A stretch of DNA of 64,000 bases from an uncultured Rhizobiaceae bacterium (lineage in GTDB: Bacteria; Pseudomonadota; Alphaproteobacteria; Rhizobiales; Rhizobiaceae), in NCBI GenBank assembly GCA_958296345.1, contig CATQIJ010000013.1, positions 496,001 through 560,000 of the forward strand, in the 5' to 3' direction. The notes beneath the pieces are model-generated. The model saw nothing but the letters and a program-made list of their open reading frames with translations, made no database searches and was not told where the DNA came from. The position numbers were made by a program, and so were the translations under genes. Below are positions 47,051 to 56,399 of the stretch, in pieces; positions within the stretch are counted from its first letter, which is position 1, and each line of letters starts with the position of its first letter.

Positions 47051-47992
47051 ATGTCAGATGAAAATTCAAAAAAACGTCTAGGTCGCGGCTTAGCAGCTCT
47101 TATGGGTGATTTGGATCAGCCAATATCTTCAGCAAAAGTTAGTGAAGAAAAAAGTAGTGAAACTCCTGCTATTAAACATGGAGAACGCTCAGTTCCAATC
47201 GAGTATATTCGAGCCAATCCAAATAATCCGCGTAAGTTTTTTGCTGATAATGAATTGCTGGATTTATCAAACTCAATTCAAGAGCATGGAATTGTACAAC
47301 CAATTTTGGTTCGCCCTGCAAAAGGGGAAGACTTAGGCGGTGCACAATATGAAATTATTGCTGGTGAGCGTCGTTGGAGAGCAGCTCAAAAAGCTGGCCT
47401 TCATGAAGTTCCGATTGTAATTCGTGATGTGGCCGATAAACAAGCGCTTGAACTTGCTATTATTGAAAACGTTCAGCGATCAGATTTAAATTCAGTTGAA
47501 GAAGCCCTTGGCTATCAACAATTAATTGATGAATATGATTATAGTCAAAACGAGCTTGCACAGGTGATCGGGAAAAGTCGATCGCATGTTGCTAACACGC
47601 TTCGTTTGCTAAAATTGCCTAAAGATGTTCAAGAGCTTGTAAGTAATGGTAGTTTGTCTGCTGGTCATGCAAGAACACTTGTTACTGCTGATAATCCTGA
47701 AGCTCTTGCAAAGAGGATTGTTGAAGAGGGATTATCTGTTCGTCAAGCTGAGATGCTTGCTCAGGAAAACCTTGAAACGAAATCAAGTAGCGGCAAATCT
47801 GGTAAAGGCATAAAAGCAGAAAAGTCTGCTGATATCCGCTCTCTTGAACAAAGACTTGAAGATAATCTTGGTTTGAAAATCGACCTTCGTCATGGGGACA
47901 AAGAAAAAGGCGAACTGAGAATTAAATATTCTAACCTAGATCAGTTAGATGAAGTTTGCCGGCGTCTACAAAATGGTTTGCTAGGCTCTTAA
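47051..47992 (+). CDS. parB: Chromosome partitioning protein ParB
   Basis: CTP-dependent DNA clamp loaded at parS. The N-terminal KRLGRGLAALMGDL is the ParA-stimulating segment. The CTP-binding domain contains EHGIVQPILVRP, IIAGERRWRAAQKAGL and ELAIIENVQRSDLN. The HTH is in YSQNELAQVIGKSRSHVANTLRLL, with a C-terminal dimerisation domain. There are 313 residues. The stop codon lies in a hairpin shared with the convergent holA. Confidence 0.98.
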   Translation: MSDENSKKRLGRGLAALMGDLDQPISSAKVSEEKSSETPAIKHGERSVPIEYIRANPNNPRKFFADNELLDLSNSIQEHGIVQPILVRPAKGEDLGGAQYEIIAGERRWRAAQKAGLHEVPIVIRDVADKQALELAIIENVQRSDLNSVEEALGYQQLIDEYDYSQNELAQVIGKSRSHVANTLRLLKLPKDVQELVSNGSLSAGHARTLVTADNPEALAKRIVEEGLSVRQAEMLAQENLETKSSSGKSGKGIKAEKSADIRSLEQRLEDNLGLKIDLRHGDKEKGELRIKYSNLDQLDEVCRRLQNGLLGS

Positions 47993-48013
47993 ACTTTAGC
48001 GCTTTTTAAGAGC
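47985..48013. terminator. Hairpin across the parB/holA stop codons
   Basis: GCTCTTAAA, an 11-base spacer, then TTTAAGAGC: a perfect nine-base stem that spans both stop codons, which are three bases apart. It may act as a weak two-way terminator; no separate T tract. Confidence 0.45.
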
Positions 48014-49036
48014 TGAAGCTTCTAGGCATAATGCAAGAAGAGTGGTGCTGCACAGAGCCTGAGCTATTCCGCTTTTTTGGCGACACTCCAGCATTGCTTT
48101 ATCAAGACGGACTAATGCTCTTGTTAGTCTGTCTAGTGTCCATATGTTGACCGCAGTCGTAACAGCGTTTTTCCTTGCAAAATGAATAGGTGGTCGCATA
48201 CCAGCGATAACGTTTGATGTGACTTGGCGATTTAGCTCAACTTTACTTCTTGCACTTTGAAGCATTTGAAAATGGCGAAGCAAGCCTAATAAAATAATAT
48301 CAGGTGCGTTTCCTGCTTCTATCGCTTTTGGAAGCACCGCTTGTAATTTTGCCGCATCACCAGTTGACGTGGCATCAATAACATCATCCATAACTAATTT
48401 TGAAGCATCGCCAACAATCTCATGAATTTCATCAGCTGTAACGCTATCTTTGCCTTCGCAATAAATTGCTAGCTTACTAAGTTCACCACGTGAAACCATG
48501 CGGTTATCACCGAGCATCGATTTTAGCAAAAGTCGTGTATCGCGATCTATCTTTAAACCTTTTGATACGATCTCTTCATTAATTAATTGTTCGACAGCAG
48601 CATCAGTATCTTGATAACAAGGAATCGCGAGGCTAGCAGGGTTTGATTCTAATTGCTTTCGTAGGCCAGCAGTTTTCTTTAAGTCGCCAGCTTCGATGAT
48701 AATAATTGCATCCTCAGGTGGCGTGTCTAGCACTGGCTTCACGGCTTTTGCTAAATCGTGCCTGGTATTTCCTGAAATTCGAATAAGTCGTTTTCCACCA
48801 AACATACCAATTGTATGTGCTTCATCAGCAATACGTGCTGTATCACTTGCTGCATCATCTGCATTCATTCGAATTAGGCAAAATGGATCTTTAAGATCGA
48901 CACCAGATTTTTGTGCTAAAACATCAGCACGTTCACTAACAAGACCAGCGTCTGGTCCATAGAGTAATATTACTGCTCTGGAAAAATCAGGCTTCTTTAA
49001 AAAAGGTTCAATATCTCTAGGCTTAAGTGAAGCCAT
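47996..49036 (-). CDS. holA: DNA polymerase III delta subunit
   Basis: Clamp-loader wrench subunit that opens the beta clamp. There are 346 residues of the HolA family: an N-terminal AAA+-like fold without P-loop (AVILLYGPDAGLVSERADVL), DDAIIIIEAGDLKKTAGLRKQLE in the middle, then MLGDNRMVSRGELSKLAIY and a C-terminal helical collar domain. It is encoded downstream of leuS and lptE on the minus strand, six bases after lptE. Confidence 0.95.
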   Translation of the reverse strand: MASLKPRDIEPFLKKPDFSRAVILLYGPDAGLVSERADVLAQKSGVDLKDPFCLIRMNADDAASDTARIADEAHTIGMFGGKRLIRISGNTRHDLAKAVKPVLDTPPEDAIIIIEAGDLKKTAGLRKQLESNPASLAIPCYQDTDAAVEQLINEEIVSKGLKIDRDTRLLLKSMLGDNRMVSRGELSKLAIYCEGKDSVTADEIHEIVGDASKLVMDDVIDATSTGDAAKLQAVLPKAIEAGNAPDIILLGLLRHFQMLQSARSKVELNRQVTSNVIAGMRPPIHFARKNAVTTAVNIWTLDRLTRALVRLDKAMLECRQKSGIAQALCSTTLLALCLEASALKKR

Positions 49037-49042
49037 TGGAGT

Positions 49043-49561
49043 TTAAAGTCTGCTAATGTTCGAAGCGATTGCTAGGCGCAGTGCTTCAGCAGCTTCTTTT
49101 GCAGCACGATTTTCAGCGTCACGTGTTGCCCTATTATTAGCAAGAACTTGACCTGTTCTGTCATATGAGGCTGCCGCATCTCGTGAACCACTAGCTACAG
49201 TTTCGTTTGTCTTAAGATCGATAAGATCATAACTGACACGAACTGTTACTGTTCCAGCAGTTGAATCTTCAACACTTGGAAGGGCAGCTGATAGCTTATT
49301 GCTGTAGCTAACACGGAGTTTTGCTTCGTGAGTTTTTTCACTTGAAGCAAAGCCGCCATTAAGTAGAAATAAAAGATGGTTTCTAACTTGTTGACCAACG
49401 CGATTGTTAACAGAAGCAACGCCAACTTGTTCAAGACCACCACCTTGTCCAGGAATGCGTTCTCCATAAAGTGGTTGAAATTGACAGGCGCTCAAAAATA
49501 ACAATGCCAGAACAGCAATGGAAGAACGGCTAACTTTAGTGATTTGACTAAACAACAACAT
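49043..49561 (-). CDS. lptE: LPS assembly lipoprotein LptE
   Basis: Outer-membrane plug of the LptD/LptE translocon. There are 172 residues with a signal peptide ending in lipobox LSAC (Cys26), followed by QFQPLYGE, the usual post-lipobox sequence. Then comes a mixed alpha/beta domain with [20 protein letters not shown]. The order leuS-lptE-holA is conserved across proteobacteria. Its start overlaps the 3' end of leuS by 14 bases. Confidence 0.92.
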   Translation of the reverse strand: MLLFSQITKVSRSSIAVLALLFLSACQFQPLYGERIPGQGGGLEQVGVASVNNRVGQQVRNHLLFLLNGGFASSEKTHEAKLRVSYSNKLSAALPSVEDSTAGTVTVRVSYDLIDLKTNETVASGSRDAAASYDRTGQVLANNRATRDAENRAAKEAAEALRLAIASNISRL

Positions 49562-52151
49562 TCACAATTCTCTTTGGTACAACGATTATTTTCTTAGGCG
49601 TTTTGCCATCTAATTGTTTTATTACCACATCTAGAGCCAAAGTTGCATCCTCTATTTCTTTTGTTGATGCATCTGGGTTAACTTCAAGATCGGCGCGTTT
49701 TTTACCGTTGATTTGGACGGGTAGAATAATTGTATCATCAACAGCAAGTGCATCATCATGTTGAGGCCAAGATTGTTCGGACACAAGACCATCAAATCCA
49801 AGTTCTTCCCAGCATGTTTCACCTAAGTGAGGCATTACAGGGGCAAAGCATTGAATAAGGAAAGATAGACCTTCTTTCATGGCGCTATCTAAATCAGCGT
49901 TGCTTTTCTTGACATCACCACTTGATGAAAGCGTGTTTACATATTCATACAATCTGGCAATTGCACGGTTAAAGCCAAGGCGCTCAATATCATCGCCAAT
50001 TGCTTTTAGTGTTTTATGTGAAGCTTTGCGAATAGCATTTGCTTTTTCATCTTTAAGACTGTCAGGCGCATTTGCAGATTTTACATTATCTGACCATATA
50101 GAGACCAAACGCCAAATACGCTGAACAAAACGATGCGCACCTTCTGCGCCTGCATCCGTCCACTCAACATCACGTTCTGGTGGTGAATCGGATAGCATAA
50201 ACCAACGAGCAGTATCCGCCCCATAGGTTTGAATGATGTCATCTGGGTCAATTGTATTACGTTTAGACTTTGACATTTTTTCAATGCCGCCGATTTTTAC
50301 ATCTTCGCCAGTTTTTGCGTGAACAGCTTTACGGGCTTTACCTTCTCCAGAAAGAACAACTTCTGTAGGCTGTAACCAAGCACCATCTTTATCGCGGTAA
50401 CTTTCATGAACGACCATACCTTGTGTAAAGAGACCTTTGAAGGGTTCTTTGATATCCATGTGCCCAGCAATGGACATAGCACGGGAGAAAAAGCGCGAAT
50501 AAAGCAGGTGTAAAATTGCGTGCTCAATACCGCCAATATACTGATCAACAGGCAACCAATGATTTGCGCCAGCTCTATCAGTCGGCGTTTCACCATTCGG
50601 TGTTATGAAACGTGCAAAATACCATGATGAGTCAACGAACGTGTCCATTGTATCAGTTTCGCGTTTTGCAGGTTTTCCACAAGATGGACAATCAGTGTTG
50701 CGCCAAGTTGGGTGACGATCTAATGGATTGCCTGGAACATCGAATGTAACGTCATCCGGTAATTCAACCGGAAGGTTTTCTTTTTTATCTGGCACTACGC
50801 CACAATTATCGCAATGCACTACTGGAATTGGACAACCCCAGTACCGCTGACGAGATAAGCCCCAATCACGAAGGCGATAGTTTATTTCTTCTTCGGCTAG
50901 ATTGCGCTCCGCTAAAACATCAATTGCAGTATTGATTGCTTGTTCCTTGCGTTGACCAGACATTGGGCCAGAATTTACCAAGACGCCATCATCGACATAA
51001 GCTGTATCTGAAACTTCAACTGCCATATCTGGCGTATCAATTGTTGCAACGACTGAGGTTACTTCCAAATCATATTTACGAGCAAAATCTAAGTCACGTT
51101 GATCATGTGCGGGACATCCGAAAACTGCGCCTGTGCCATAGTCCATCAAGACAAAATTGGCGGCATAAACAGGTAGCGTCTTACCTTCTATAAACGGATG
51201 CGCGACTGTAAGGCCTAAATCGAAGCCTTGCTTTTCTGCAGTTTCAATATCTGCAGCTGAAGTACCCATCTTGCGGCATTCTTTTATGAAAGCTTGCAAT
51301 GCTGGATTAGACTTTGACATTTCCAATGAAATTGGATGCTCTGCCGCAATCGCCATAAAGCTTGCGCCGTATAGCGTATCAGGTCTTGTTGAGAAACAAA
51401 CAAGCTCGTTCGTATCTGTTCCATTTTTTTCTATAAGGGGAAACTTGATTTTTGCACCGCGTGAACGACCAATCCAGTTGGATTGCATGAGCTTCACTTT
51501 AGCTGGCCATTCATCGAGTTCGTCAATGGCTTCCAAGAGTTCGTCAGCATAATCTGAGATTTTGAAAAACCACTGGGTTAGTTCGCGTTGTTCAACTTCA
51601 GCACCTGAGCGCCAGCCTTTGCCGTCAATAACTTGCTCATTGGCAAGGACTGTCATGTCGACCGGATCCCAGTTTACTTTTGCGTTTTTACGGTAAACCA
51701 AGTCATGTTTTAGAAAATCAAGAAATAATGCTTGCTGTTGTGCGTAGTAGTCTACGTCACAGGTTGCAAATTCGCGCGACCAATCGATCGATAAACCCAT
51801 GCTTTTAAGCTGAGTGCGCATCGATGCAATATTGTCGTATGTCCAACCTTTTGGGTGCGTATTGTTTTGCATCGCAGCATTTTCAGCTGGCATTCCAAAA
51901 GCATCCCAACCCATTGGATGAAGTACTTCATAACCTTTCGCACGTTTATAGCGTGCTACAACATCGCCCATTGTGTAATTACGAACATGGCCCATATGAA
52001 TGCGGCCAGAAGGATACGGAAACATTTCCAGCACATAGTATGGCTCTTTGCCACTCTCTACATCAGTGTTGGTTTCAAACAGCTTCTTCTCATCCCAAAT
52101 TTTTTGCCAATGGGGTTCGCTTGCGCGAGAATTATAACGTTCTGTTGTCAT
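49548..52151 (-). CDS. leuS: Leucyl-tRNA synthetase
   Basis: Class Ia synthetase of 867 residues. The HIGH motif is [14 protein letters not shown] and KMSKS is [16 protein letters not shown]. The CP1 editing domain spans roughly residues 220-430 ([19 protein letters not shown]), with a zinc-ribbon-like CDNCGVVP and CPSCGKPA region after it. ATG 52151 ([16 protein letters not shown]) is chosen because homologues start there; an open frame to 52232 adds 27 unrelated residues. It is divergent from yggS. Confidence 0.98.
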   Translation of the reverse strand: MTTERYNSRASEPHWQKIWDEKKLFETNTDVESGKEPYYVLEMFPYPSGRIHMGHVRNYTMGDVVARYKRAKGYEVLHPMGWDAFGMPAENAAMQNNTHPKGWTYDNIASMRTQLKSMGLSIDWSREFATCDVDYYAQQQALFLDFLKHDLVYRKNAKVNWDPVDMTVLANEQVIDGKGWRSGAEVEQRELTQWFFKISDYADELLEAIDELDEWPAKVKLMQSNWIGRSRGAKIKFPLIEKNGTDTNELVCFSTRPDTLYGASFMAIAAEHPISLEMSKSNPALQAFIKECRKMGTSAADIETAEKQGFDLGLTVAHPFIEGKTLPVYAANFVLMDYGTGAVFGCPAHDQRDLDFARKYDLEVTSVVATIDTPDMAVEVSDTAYVDDGVLVNSGPMSGQRKEQAINTAIDVLAERNLAEEEINYRLRDWGLSRQRYWGCPIPVVHCDNCGVVPDKKENLPVELPDDVTFDVPGNPLDRHPTWRNTDCPSCGKPAKRETDTMDTFVDSSWYFARFITPNGETPTDRAGANHWLPVDQYIGGIEHAILHLLYSRFFSRAMSIAGHMDIKEPFKGLFTQGMVVHESYRDKDGAWLQPTEVVLSGEGKARKAVHAKTGEDVKIGGIEKMSKSKRNTIDPDDIIQTYGADTARWFMLSDSPPERDVEWTDAGAEGAHRFVQRIWRLVSIWSDNVKSANAPDSLKDEKANAIRKASHKTLKAIGDDIERLGFNRAIARLYEYVNTLSSSGDVKKSNADLDSAMKEGLSFLIQCFAPVMPHLGETCWEELGFDGLVSEQSWPQHDDALAVDDTIILPVQINGKKRADLEVNPDASTKEIEDATLALDVVIKQLDGKTPKKIIVVPKRIVNVVV

Positions 52152-52264
52152 TTTATTGTTTCTATTTGAATGCTTTAAGTTGTGTAATATATCTTGTGAA
52201 AGACCTTCACCAGAAATTAGTGAAAGCGTCAACCTTGAGAGCCTTTTTGAGTTAAGAGATATCT

Positions 52265-52951
52265 ATGACAGAAGAAAATAAAGTAGAAAATAATAGCGCA
52301 AAAAATTACCACCATGTGTTTTCAGAAATGAAAATGCATTCTGAAAAACACAAAGTAGAAATGCCTACTTTAGTTTGTGTATCAAAAACATATGATGTTG
52401 ATGCTATTCAGCCGGTGATCGATGCAGGTGCGCGCGTTTTTGGTGAAAATCGCGTCCAAGAAGCGCAGGGTAAATGGCCAGCATTTAAATTAGCAACACC
52501 CGATATTGAGCTTCATTTAATTGGTCCTCTACAAAGTAATAAAGCTAAAGAAGCGGTTGAGTTGTTTGATTGCATTCAGACGATTGATCGAACAAAAATT
52601 GCTAAAGCCATTGCAAAAGAAATGAAGGGGCAAAACAAGACGTTAAAATTGTTTATTCAGGTGAATACAGGTTCAGAACCGCAAAAGGCTGGAATATTAC
52701 CAGATGAAGCGTTGGAATTTGTGAAATACTGTCAAAACGATCTTGGTTTAGAAATTGAAGGCCTAATGTGCATACCACCGTTTGATGAAAACCCTGGTCC
52801 GCATTTTGCGCTTTTACGAAAATTATCGTGCGAAGCAGGTGTTGAAAAACTTTCTATGGGTATGTCTGCTGATTATCTTACGGCTACAGAATTTAACGCT
52901 ACTCATGTGCGCGTTGGTAGCGGTATCTTTGGCGCTAGAAATTATTCGTGA
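52265..52951 (+). CDS. yggS: Pyridoxal phosphate homeostasis protein (YggS/PLPBP)
   Basis: PLP-binding, non-enzymatic homeostasis protein with alanine-racemase-like barrel fold. The PLP Lys is Lys41 in LVCVSKTYDVDA, FGENRVQEAQGKWP is the family signature, and LHLIGPLQSNKAK, GLMCIPPF and LSMGMSADYLTA complete the set. There are 228 residues. It overlaps the convergent L,D-transpeptidase gene by ten bases. Confidence 0.95.
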   Translation: MTEENKVENNSAKNYHHVFSEMKMHSEKHKVEMPTLVCVSKTYDVDAIQPVIDAGARVFGENRVQEAQGKWPAFKLATPDIELHLIGPLQSNKAKEAVELFDCIQTIDRTKIAKAIAKEMKGQNKTLKLFIQVNTGSEPQKAGILPDEALEFVKYCQNDLGLEIEGLMCIPPFDENPGPHFALLRKLSCEAGVEKLSMGMSADYLTATEFNATHVRVGSGIFGARNYS

Positions 52952-53472
52952 ATAATCATTTCTGTTTCGCTTGATAATAAGGGCAATAAAGCTTGCATAT
53001 CTTCAGGGTCAATCGCAACGCAACCTTCGGTTGGTTTTAATTCTGGGCTTGTTTGGTGAAAGAATATTGCGCTGCCAAGTCCGCTAACCGGCGGATTGAT
53101 ATTATAATCAAGCACAATACAGACGTCATAGAGCCTATCTTCTCTAGTCATAATTTCATGTGATGGGGAGAATGGCAGCTTTACGAGTGCATTATAGTTT
53201 GGATCATCGGGCGAATCACACCATCCGTCGTTCGGTTTAATTGATGAAAACGGAAGTAAGCTTGTAGGTTTTTGTATTCTGTCACGTCTGTAAAAGCCGT
53301 ATAAAAGTTTAAATGTACCAATAGGCGTTGCGCCATCGCCTTCTTGTTTGGTGCTAGTCAAACCTGAGCGACCTAGGCAGCAATTGATGGCAATATCGTT
53401 GTATTTGAGCAAACCATGGTGAATATCGCCGTTTTGTTGTCTCTTAACTTGGATAGTTTTCAGCATCTTCAT
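52942..53472 (-). CDS. L,D-transpeptidase-family protein (YkuD, COG3786 type)
   Basis: YkuD-domain protein, about 176 residues, of the group with GRSGLTSTKQEGDGATPIGTF near the start and SAIFFHQTSPELKPTEGCVAI at the end. The catalytic His and Cys are present in the latter. The usual S-x-G-C-I-R is here T-E-G-C-V-A, so the conserved Arg after Cys is missing; this variant is typical of the subgroup. There is no signal peptide. The start is uncertain among ATG 53472, ATG 53466 and GTG 53481. Likely peptidoglycan cross-linking or editing. Confidence 0.82.
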   Translation of the reverse strand: MKMLKTIQVKRQQNGDIHHGLLKYNDIAINCCLGRSGLTSTKQEGDGATPIGTFKLLYGFYRRDRIQKPTSLLPFSSIKPNDGWCDSPDDPNYNALVKLPFSPSHEIMTREDRLYDVCIVLDYNINPPVSGLGSAIFFHQTSPELKPTEGCVAIDPEDMQALLPLLSSETEMIIHE

Positions 53473-53569
53473 TGAACTCACGAAGTTTCACATTATGTAT
53501 TTAATTATCACATGGACGTGTAATTGTCTGATATGGCCTTACATTAATACGAAATGGTCATTATTGGAT

Positions 53570-53604
53570 ATATTGTTTCTTATAATGATATAGTCCAACA
53601 ATAT
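53570..53604. repeat. 8-bp inverted repeat upstream of cenR
   Basis: ATATTGTT, 19 bases, AACAATAT, ending 19 bases before the response-regulator ATG. Possible autoregulatory or repressor site, or an AT-rich coincidence. Confidence 0.35.
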
Positions 53605-53623
53605 AATGTGACTGAGGAATATT

Positions 53624-54307
53624 ATGGCTACAAAAAATATTTTACTAGTTGATGATGATGATGATCTAAGAGAAGCGCTTACTGAACAATTGGCGCTTTA
53701 TGAAGAATTCACCGTTATTACGGAAGCAAGTGCAACGAAGGGTATAAATCTAGCCCGCTCAGAACAAGTTGATTTGCTTGTTATGGATGTTGGCCTTCCT
53801 GATATGGACGGCCGTGAAGCTGTAAAGATTTTGCGAAAAGGTGGCTTTAAAGCACCAATTATCATGCTTACTGGTCATGATACCGATTCGGATACAATTC
53901 TTGGTCTTGAAGCAGGTGCTAATGATTATGTCACAAAGCCATTTCGTTTTGCCGTGTTGCTAGCTCGAATGCGTGCTCAATTGCGTACTCACGAACAAAG
54001 TGAAGATGCAGTTTTTACCATTGGTCATTATACATTCCGCCCGTCTCAAAAACTTTTGACAGAAGAAGATGGTAATAAGGTTCGCCTGACGGAAAAAGAA
54101 ACAGCGATTATGAAATATCTTTATCGCGCCGAACAAAAAGTTATCAGCCGTGATGAGCTGCTTGAGCAAGTTTGGGGATATAATTCTGGTGTGACAACAC
54201 ATACGCTAGAAACTCATATTTATCGTTTGCGCCAAAAAGTTGAAAAAGACCCTTCTAATGCAAGATTGCTTGTAACTGAGGGTGGAGGCTATAAACTAGT
54301 TCCATAG
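53624..54307 (+). CDS. cenR: OmpR-family response regulator, CenR-like
   Basis: The receiver domain has acidic pocket DDDDD (10-14), phospho-acceptor Asp55 (LLVMDVGLPDMDG), Thr83 and Lys105. The C-terminal winged-helix DNA-binding domain has RLTEKETAIMKYLYRAEQ and TLETHIYRLRQKVEKD. There are 227 residues. The assignment to CenR, essential for envelope integrity in Caulobacter, rests on resemblance and on location just past leuS near the origin, where Caulobacter cenR also lies. The cognate kinase (CenK) is not in the window. Confidence 0.82.
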   Translation: MATKNILLVDDDDDLREALTEQLALYEEFTVITEASATKGINLARSEQVDLLVMDVGLPDMDGREAVKILRKGGFKAPIIMLTGHDTDSDTILGLEAGANDYVTKPFRFAVLLARMRAQLRTHEQSEDAVFTIGHYTFRPSQKLLTEEDGNKVRLTEKETAIMKYLYRAEQKVISRDELLEQVWGYNSGVTTHTLETHIYRLRQKVEKDPSNARLLVTEGGGYKLVP

Positions 54308-54375
54308 AGCTATTCTCATTTGGCGCGTGATCAAATAAAAAGAGAACGCGCTAAATAAAGAGAGTAATTCAGCTT

Positions 54376-54819
54376 ATGTCACTTGAAGACGATATAAATT
54401 TATTAAGTAAGGTGCAGATGTTCAGTGAATTTGAAGCTGAGCACTTGCGCCTTCTTGCTTTTGGTAGCCAAAAAATGTCTTTTTCTAGAGGGCACGAACT
54501 CTTTAGAGAGGGCCAACACACAGATGGTGGTTATGTTGTGGTTTCTGGAAGCGTTGAATTGCTTTCATTTCAAGAAGGTAATTCAAAAACTTTAGCTACA
54601 TTTTCTGTTGGTAGTCTGATTGGTGAAATTGCATTAATTTCAGTGAACAAGCGTATAGGTACGGCAATTGTTTCGGAAGATTGTGAACTCATAAAAATAA
54701 CCCGCACGACAATGCATCGTATTTTAAATGAATACCCGCAACTTGCAGCCGCGCTTCATAAAAGAATTTCTGATTCTGTTTTAAATTTTACCAAAGACCT
54801 AGAAAAAATTCGAATTTAA
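54376..54819 (+). CDS. Cyclic-nucleotide-binding-domain protein without DNA-binding domain
   Basis: A single CRP-like cNMP-binding domain of 147 residues. FSRGHELFREGQHTDGGYVVVSG forms the first strands and IGEIALISVNKRIGTAIV the phosphate-binding cassette, with Glu and Arg in place. A C-terminal helix follows and no HTH. It lies 68 bases after cenR on the same strand and is probably co-transcribed, suggesting a signalling partner. The ligand is unknown. The stop overlaps the xthA 3' end by four bases. Confidence 0.88.
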   Translation: MSLEDDINLLSKVQMFSEFEAEHLRLLAFGSQKMSFSRGHELFREGQHTDGGYVVVSGSVELLSFQEGNSKTLATFSVGSLIGEIALISVNKRIGTAIVSEDCELIKITRTTMHRILNEYPQLAAALHKRISDSVLNFTKDLEKIRI

Positions 54820-55619
54820 TCCAAATCAAATTCTGCAATCACCGGAACATGATCAGATGGCTTTTCCCAGCCACGAGCTTCTCTTAAGATAGAAATATCG
54901 GTTAGGCTTTCGTTTAAAGAAGGGCTGCCCCAAATGTGGTCTAGTCGGCGGCCTTTATCTGCGCCATCCCAATCTTTGGCACGGTAACTCCACCAGCTGT
55001 AAACGATTTCATCTGATGAGATTTTTTGACGAACTAAATCAGACCATCCCCCTTCATCGCGGATTCGATCTAGAAATTCAGTTTCTATTGGTGTGTGGCT
55101 AACGACTTTTAATAGTTTTTTATGTGACCAAACATCGTTTTCATGCGGGGCAATATTAAGATCGCCAACAAGAATATTTTCAACATCTGAATGATTATGT
55201 GGAAGCTCTAGCATTTCCGTTAAAAACTTGAGCTTGTGGTCAAACTTTGGGTTTTTCTCAATGTCTGCTTCATCGCCGCCAGCAGGTACATAAAAGTTAT
55301 GGATTTGGAGTTTTCTACCGCCAGCCTCAACTTGAGCTGAGATGTGACGTGTATCACCCATACTTACATAATCTTTGCTGTAGCTTTTAGTGAGTGGGCG
55401 TTTTGAAACAGTTGCAACGCCGTGATAGCCTTTTTGGCCATGGACAGCCATGTGTTCATAACCCATATTTTTGAAGTTTTTCGATGGGAATTGATCATTT
55501 TGGCACTTAATTTCTTGAAGACATAGAACGTCTGGTTGCTGTTCTTCTAAAAATTGTTCGACCAAGCCAATGCGCAGGCGAACAGAATTGATATTCCAAG
55601 TGGCAATCTTAAAAGGCAT
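54816..55619 (-). CDS. xthA: Exodeoxyribonuclease III
   Basis: AP endonuclease and 3'-5' exonuclease of base-excision repair. ATWNINSVRLRIG carries the metal Asn, LCLQEIKCQNDQFP the catalytic Glu, and ILVGDLNIAPHENDVW the Asp/Asn pair. SDHVPVIAEF has the terminal Asp-His. The length, 267 residues, is typical. Distinct from Nfo-type enzymes. Followed downstream by the convergent cNMP-binding gene. Confidence 0.96.
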   Translation of the reverse strand: MPFKIATWNINSVRLRIGLVEQFLEEQQPDVLCLQEIKCQNDQFPSKNFKNMGYEHMAVHGQKGYHGVATVSKRPLTKSYSKDYVSMGDTRHISAQVEAGGRKLQIHNFYVPAGGDEADIEKNPKFDHKLKFLTEMLELPHNHSDVENILVGDLNIAPHENDVWSHKKLLKVVSHTPIETEFLDRIRDEGGWSDLVRQKISSDEIVYSWWSYRAKDWDGADKGRRLDHIWGSPSLNESLTDISILREARGWEKPSDHVPVIAEFDLD

Positions 55620-55702
55620 GAGGTTTTCCTATCGTTGTAAATCAACCTTATAGGAAGTTTGTGATCTCAAAAAGCAGTAGGAATTGTTTTTCCAATTGTT
55701 TT

Positions 55703-56320
55703 TTAGTTGTTACCGGTTGGTTTGTTTACAGCGAATTTTGTATTTGAGATTTTGACGTTTTTCTTAACGTTGAAAATCATTACAGAAGTTTCTTTGCCTT
55801 GTGCGTCTTTGATCGTCCACTGACGCAAGTCTTGGCTTTGCGGATCAAATAAAAGAGTAATTTCTGAATTACCAAAGACCTTCTTGTCGCCCATCACAAC
55901 AGTAGTGACGTCTTTACCTGCTTTTACGCTGCGGATAGACTTATCGTTGATTTTAATTTTATTGGCCAACAGAAGACTAAGCGGTGTTTTCCTAAGCGGG
56001 TAAAAATTTGTTGTTTTTAGTTTTTTGTTTTTTACAGCCAGTGTTCTACCATTTGAAACAACAGTAATGGGTGACGGATTTTCATAGTTAAATCGGATTC
56101 TGCCAGGACGTTTTAGTAGAAACTTGCCGCCAGTTTGCTCGCCGTTTGGTCCGAATTGAACAAATTCACCTGTCATGGTCGGCACAGTTTTAAAGTGATT
56201 GCTAATAGCTTGGATGGCTTGTTTTTTATCATTTGCCAATGCTGGTGTAACGATTGCGGCTGTTGCCATAACAAACGTTAAACAAACTGTTTTGATAGTT
56301 TTTCCAAGTATCTGCTTCAT
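55703..56320 (-). CDS. lolA: LolA-like outer-membrane lipoprotein carrier protein
   Basis: Periplasmic chaperone family that ferries lipoproteins to LolB or the outer membrane. From ATG 56320 (MKQILGKTIK, AAGG upstream) there is a Sec signal ending ATPAL-type TPALAND, then the LolA half-barrel: FKTVPTMTGEFVQFGPNGEQ, LLKRPGRIRFNYENPSPITVV, LSLLLANK. There are 205 residues. The alphaproteobacterial form is divergent from E. coli LolA, so carrier function is inferred. It follows ftsK, as in rhizobia. Confidence 0.88.
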   Translation of the reverse strand: MKQILGKTIKTVCLTFVMATAAIVTPALANDKKQAIQAISNHFKTVPTMTGEFVQFGPNGEQTGGKFLLKRPGRIRFNYENPSPITVVSNGRTLAVKNKKLKTTNFYPLRKTPLSLLLANKIKINDKSIRSVKAGKDVTTVVMGDKKVFGNSEITLLFDPQSQDLRQWTIKDAQGKETSVMIFNVKKNVKISNTKFAVNKPTGNN

Positions 56321-56399
56321 AGTACATGCCTTAAATTTCAAACCCTTAAAGCCACTTATAATCTTAGTTCGTGGCTGTTTGTGGGCAAAACTATAGTTT

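Noticed and set aside
48482..48497. CACGTGAAAC inside holA as a fourth parS site
   Set aside because: Only the core and right half match; there are five mismatches to TGTTTCACGTGAAACA, so ParB binding is unlikely.
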